A stretch of DNA of 64,000 nt. Origin: Zongyangia hominis. GTDB lineage: Bacteria; Bacillota; Clostridia; Oscillospirales; Ruminococcaceae. The notes under the pieces are model-generated. The model saw nothing but the letters and a program-made list of their open reading frames with translations, was not told where the DNA came from and searched no databases. The translations under genes were made by a program, and so were the position numbers. The stretch covers positions 145,345 to 209,344 of the forward strand of contig NZ_JACRTC010000006.1 of the NCBI RefSeq assembly GCF_014385095.1, read 5' to 3'. Below are positions 61,714 through 64,000 of the stretch, piece by piece; positions within the stretch are counted from its first letter, which is position 1; the number at the start of each line of letters is the position of its first letter.

Positions 61714-62748
61714 TCATGAAACTTCTTTCCAGCACTGGGGGTCCGCCCCGTAAAAACTGCCGGAGGTGCCGCAGGCCACGGCGGGACAGCCTCGGCAAAA
61801 GCGCAAGAGCTCACATTTTGAACACTTTGCAAAGCGGCTGTAATCCCGGTAGCTTTCCATCTCTTCCCCCACCCATACATCGGAAAGGGCATCTTTGAAC
61901 ACATTGCCCACCCGGCTTTCGAACCTCCGGCAAGCGTATACGTCGCCGGTGGGCAGGATGGTCAGATGGCAATTGCCGCAGTTGCACCCGCTGTAAATCA
62001 TGTTTTCTTCGGCGTCTTTGGGAATTTGGAACCGGCCCCGCTCATAGTCAAAGAGGGTCCACAAATGATCTTTGCGGTTAAAATAGGTCTTACAGCCCTC
62101 TGCTTCATACCGCCCAAACTTCTCGTCGCACCGACAGAGTAAATCGCGGTATTGCCCGGGCGTCATGCCGGCGTCCTTCTCCCCGCCGGTGGGGCAATAG
62201 CGGGCAAAGGCAAACACATCCACGCCGTGCTCCACCACCGTGTCGATGATGGCGGGAACTTCGTCGATGTTTTTTCCCGACACCGTCGTCATGATGACTG
62301 AGCGGATGCCCGCCTCTTTGAGGCAGGCGATCTTTTCCAGCGTGCAGTCAAAGGAACCGGGCTTGCGAAACCAGTCGTGGGTCTTTCGCATCCCGTCCAG
62401 CGACATCTGATACTTCTGGCATCCGCATGCTTTGAGACGCCTGCAGACCGCAGGGTCCAGGTGGAAGGGATTCCCCAGGATGGTAAACGGAATGTCCCGC
62501 TCTTTGAGGCGGCCCATCAGCTTCCAGAAGTCCGGATGGAGGATGGGGTCCCCGCCCGTGATGTAAAAATAGGGCTGACGACCGAATGTATTGCACATCT
62601 CACAGCAGTTATCCACCACCTGTTTCATCTCTTCCCAGCGCATGGCGTCGAGCGCCTTGCCGCTGTCTTCTGAAAAAATATAGCAGTGCTTGCACCGCTG
62701 GTCGCAGTCATCGGTGATGTGCCACTGAAACGCAAAGTACTCCCTCAT
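61714..62748 (-). CDS. Radical SAM/SPASM enzyme, ACGX-type RiPP maturase
   Basis: A 344-residue radical SAM enzyme. CDQRCKHCY (CxxxCxxC) lies near residue 15, ITGGDPILHPDFW near 65, and a C-terminal SPASM region with many Cys residues (SGCNCGNC, DVYACRRFE, CSKCELLRFCRGCPAVACG, DPQCW, about 265-340) carries auxiliary clusters. The start at 62748 lies seven bases after GGAGGGG. It is 101 bases downstream of a short Cys-rich repeat peptide and is followed at nine bases by the flavin/ferredoxin fusion. SPASM enzymes encoded beside repeat peptides usually install thioether or other cross-links in that peptide. I recall NCBI families named for an ACGX system with this pairing; accessions were not checked. 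Confidence 0.92.
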   Translation of the reverse strand: MREYFAFQWHITDDCDQRCKHCYIFSEDSGKALDAMRWEEMKQVVDNCCEMCNTFGRQPYFYITGGDPILHPDFWKLMGRLKERDIPFTILGNPFHLDPAVCRRLKACGCQKYQMSLDGMRKTHDWFRKPGSFDCTLEKIACLKEAGIRSVIMTTVSGKNIDEVPAIIDTVVEHGVDVFAFARYCPTGGEKDAGMTPGQYRDLLCRCDEKFGRYEAEGCKTYFNRKDHLWTLFDYERGRFQIPKDAEENMIYSGCNCGNCHLTILPTGDVYACRRFESRVGNVFKDALSDVWVGEEMESYRDYSRFAKCSKCELLRFCRGCPAVACGTSGSFYGADPQCWKEVS

Positions 62749-62807
62749 GGAAATCCCCTCCTGGTTTGCTCGTCTATGTGAAGCGGTTTCCCCGCCTTTC
62801 GTTGGTT

Positions 62808-62838
62808 GGCTCCCGGCGGAAAAATTGCGCCGGGAGCC
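62808..62838 (-). promoter_or_regulatory. Hairpin between peptide gene and radical SAM gene
   Basis: GGCTCCCGGCG (62808-62818) pairs with CGCCGGGAGCC (62828-62838) over a 9-base loop. There is no U-run on the minus strand. It may stabilise or partly stop the peptide message, as often seen between RiPP precursor and maturase genes. Confidence 0.55.
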
Positions 62839-62849
62839 ATCGGGCGGTC

Positions 62850-63101
62850 TTATTTGCCGTCCGCCCCGCAGGCCGTGGGTTTCTCTTCGGGCTTGTCGGA
62901 AGCCCCGCACGCGGAACCGCAGGCCGCCGGTTTCTCTTCGGGTTTCCCGGAAGCCCCGCACGCGGAACCGCAGGCCGCCGGTTTCTCCTCGGGTTTCCCG
63001 GAAGCGCCGCAGGCCGAACCGCAGGCCGCCGGCTTCTCCTCGGGTTTCCCGGAAGCCGCCTTTTTCTTCTGATTCCAGCCGAATAAATTGGAAAGTGCCA
63101 T
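62850..63101 (-). CDS. ACGX-repeat peptide, probable RiPP precursor
   Basis: An 83-residue peptide with a leader of about 17 residues (MALSNLFGWNQKKKAAS). Three exact copies of GKPEEKPAACGSACGAS follow (residues 18-34, 35-51 and 52-68), then a shortened last unit DKPEEKPTACGADGK. It has seven Cys, each in an ACG motif followed by Ser or Ala. There is no signal peptide or hydrophobic helix. The start is preceded by GGGGAGGATA. The next gene on the same strand is a radical SAM/SPASM enzyme, and a divergent HxlR regulator lies upstream. The Cys residues are probably modified or cross-linked, by analogy with other SPASM substrates. A metal-binding peptide is the alternative. Confidence 0.88.
   Translation of the reverse strand: MALSNLFGWNQKKKAASGKPEEKPAACGSACGASGKPEEKPAACGSACGASGKPEEKPAACGSACGASDKPEEKPTACGADGK
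62853..63050 (-). repeat. 51-bp coding tandem repeats in the peptide gene
   Basis: Three 51-base units plus a 45-base partial unit, nearly identical at DNA level with only scattered third-position differences. They expanded recently within the reading frame. Confidence 0.9.
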
Positions 63102-63155
63102 GGTGATATCCTCCCCTTGATCAGATCATCAGAACCATCTGTGTTCTGTATTTTC

Positions 63156-63184
63156 ATTGTAAAGCGGGAGTATCTCTTTGGGAA
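63156..63184 (-). promoter_or_regulatory. Putative promoter of the RiPP/ADP-ribosylation gene set
   Basis: On the minus strand, TTCCCA (63184-63179), a 17-base spacer and TACAAT (63161-63156), about 55 bases before the peptide start. The -35 is weak. Confidence 0.4.
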
Positions 63185-63206
63185 GTACGCACTATTCTAT
63201 AACTAA

Positions 63207-63222
63207 GTTACCTTTTGGTAAC
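63207..63222. promoter_or_regulatory. Palindromic operator candidate between hxlR-type gene and peptide gene
   Basis: GTTACC-TTTT-GGTAAC is a perfect inverted repeat, just upstream of the regulator's -35 (63226) and about 25 bases upstream of the peptide's weak -35. It is a plausible binding site for the adjacent HxlR protein. Confidence 0.5.
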
Positions 63223-63225
63223 CGC

Positions 63226-63254
63226 TTGTGGGTATGGTGCTAGAATGATATAAT
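63226..63254 (+). promoter_or_regulatory. Promoter of HxlR regulator
   Basis: TTGTGG (63226-63231), a 17-base spacer and TATAAT (63249-63254) with an extended TG. Confidence 0.7.
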
Positions 63255-63297
63255 AAATCTATTCGAATGTACACGGAAACTGTCAGGAGGCGGCATT

Positions 63298-63633
63298 ATG
63301 CTGACAAAGGAAGAATTACCAGTCTGCCCGGTGGCGACTACCGTACAGCTCATTGGGAACAAGTGGAAGCTTCTCATCATCCGGAACCTGATGCAGCGTC
63401 CGTGGCGTTTCAACGAGCTCAGGAAGAGTTTGGAAGGCATCAGCCAAAAAGTATTGACCGACAGTCTGCGTTCCATGGAGGCGGACGGCATCATCACCCG
63501 CACCGTTTATCCGGAAATTCCTCCCCGGGTGGAGTACGCGCTCTCTGACCTGGGAGAATCCATGCGTCCCATCTTGGATGCCATGGAACAGTGGGGCAGC
63601 GGTTATCAGGACCTGGTCCGCAGCCAGCGGTAG
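63298..63633 (+). CDS. HxlR family transcriptional regulator
   Basis: A 111-residue winged-helix DNA-binding protein. The family signature CPVATTVQLIGNKWKLLIIRNL begins near residue 10 and includes the Cys that is redox-active in some HxlR proteins. RPWRFNELRKSLEGISQKVLT is the recognition-helix region, followed by the wing ITRTVYPEIPPRVEYALSDLG. AGGAGG precedes the ATG. It is transcribed away from the repeat-peptide gene, and the shared intergenic region has a GTTACC/GGTAAC palindrome. It is the best candidate to control that operon, probably in response to electrophiles, oxidants or thiol stress; the signal is an inference from the family. Confidence 0.93.
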   Translation: MLTKEELPVCPVATTVQLIGNKWKLLIIRNLMQRPWRFNELRKSLEGISQKVLTDSLRSMEADGIITRTVYPEIPPRVEYALSDLGESMRPILDAMEQWGSGYQDLVRSQR

Positions 63634-63851
63634 ACGTTCAGCGAGACCCGGGGGCGGCGGGACCTGCTTTCATGAGCGGTTTGCAGGGATACGGCAAACT
63701 TAGGCCATAACAGGGCGCCTGCCAGCGCCACTTTGCGCTGGCAGGCGCCCTCCCACGTTGCCGTTGCCTTTGACGCCAATTGCGGCCACTGATTCCTCCG
63801 TTAGCGGTGCAATTCCTCAGCGGTATCTGCGCTTCTTCCCCATAGCGCGGC
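63634..63851. other. Gene-free stretch with a 16-bp perfect hairpin
   Basis: No gene was found. GGGCGCCTGCCAGCGC (63713-63728) pairs exactly with 63735-63750 over a 6-base loop, without a T-run. It may be the end of the HxlR transcript or a repeat element. Confidence 0.5.
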
Positions 63852-63900
63852 AAAAAGGCGGAGGCCGGACAAAAGTCCGGCCTCCGCCTTTTGCTTTTTT
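63852..63900. terminator. Strong terminator before the right-edge surface protein gene
   Basis: AAAAGGCGGAGGCCGGAC pairs with GTCCGGCCTCCGCCTTTT over an AAAA loop, with an A-run on one side and T-runs on the other. Confidence 0.93.
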
Positions 63901-63933
63901 AGCTGGGTCTTATTGAGAAGAAGAAGGGTTTCG

Positions 63934-64000
63934 TTATTTCTTCCGCTTTCTGGTAAGGAAGACCGCTGTTCCAGCAGCGCCCGCCATGAGCAGCAGCGCT
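63934..64000 (-). CDS. C-terminal end of another anchored surface protein (continues beyond window)
   Basis: Reading the minus strand from the window edge gives ALLLMAGAAGTAVFLTRKRKK and a stop at 63934-63936. This matches the hydrophobic helix and basic tail of the two GH32 proteins with a single visible change (T for S). The gene begins outside the window, so its enzyme domain is unknown. It is probably another member of the surface-enzyme set, in the same orientation as the giant GH32 gene. Confidence 0.85.
   Translation of the reverse strand, partial: ALLLMAGAAGTAVFLTRKRKK

Noticed and set aside
62749..62961. Upstream extension of the radical SAM enzyme
   Set aside because: The extra Arg-rich residues are another frame of the peptide gene's repeats, and a strong ribosome binding site precedes 62748.
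62853..63050. CRISPR-like tandem repeats
   Set aside because: The 51-base units abut without spacers and are in frame in a coding gene with a good ribosome binding site.

Overview
The window looks like the chromosome of a GC-rich, spore-forming, gut-type clostridium, probably Oscillospiraceae-like (Bacillota, Clostridia). This is inferred from strong AGGAGG ribosome binding sites, sigma-A promoters, MurT/GatD, a PdaA-like deacetylase, GlnRS beside GltX, and many large secreted proteins ending in N-P-x-[S/T]-G-D, a hydrophobic segment and a basic tail. No 16S gene is present, so the taxonomy is an inference. || Layout. 1-1094: 3' end of a metal P-type ATPase and two tRNA-Ser genes. 1236-3762: an AT-rich two-gene island abutting a broken SRAP (YedK) gene, then an isolated phage lysis cassette (holin, GH25 endolysin, XhlA-like protein). 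4174-7411: an SDR oxidoreductase, a purine phosphoribosyltransferase and an AzgA-type purine permease whose leader RNA looks like a transcriptional switch. 7685-12531: metG-tatD-murT-gatD, with a GatD that lacks its glutaminase residues. 12788-17317: a 1,509-residue repeat-rich surface protein. 17491-38821: mostly housekeeping and transport genes (enolase, PdaA-like deacetylase, Na/Pi transporter, NusG-II protein, gltX, glnS, MATE, trmB, TVP38, ThiW-like ECF subunit, NSS transporter, galE-GNAT-galM, two aldo/keto reductases, amidohydrolase, amidase_6), then a tRNA-Leu. || 39237-59116 is a fructan-degradation locus. A 3,249-residue protein carries two GH32 domains and is divergent from a 1,242-residue GH32 protein. 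A hybrid histidine kinase and a multidomain SGNH hydrolase follow. All three secreted enzymes carry LamG-like and bacterial Ig/cadherin-like modules and a C-terminal anchor. The C-terminal modules of the two GH32 proteins are nearly identical and form a long inverted repeat. Another copy enters from the right edge of the window (63934-64000). || 59389-63633 is the most unusual part. An HxlR regulator diverges from a minus-strand set: a Cys-rich repeat peptide (ACGS/ACGA repeats), a radical SAM/SPASM enzyme, a flavin-type/2x[4Fe-4S] fusion, a zinc-type macrodomain ADP-ribose hydrolase and a SirTM-type sirtuin. The first two look like a RiPP precursor and its maturase. The last two look like a reversible protein ADP-ribosylation pair. 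Whether the two halves form one system is the main open question.
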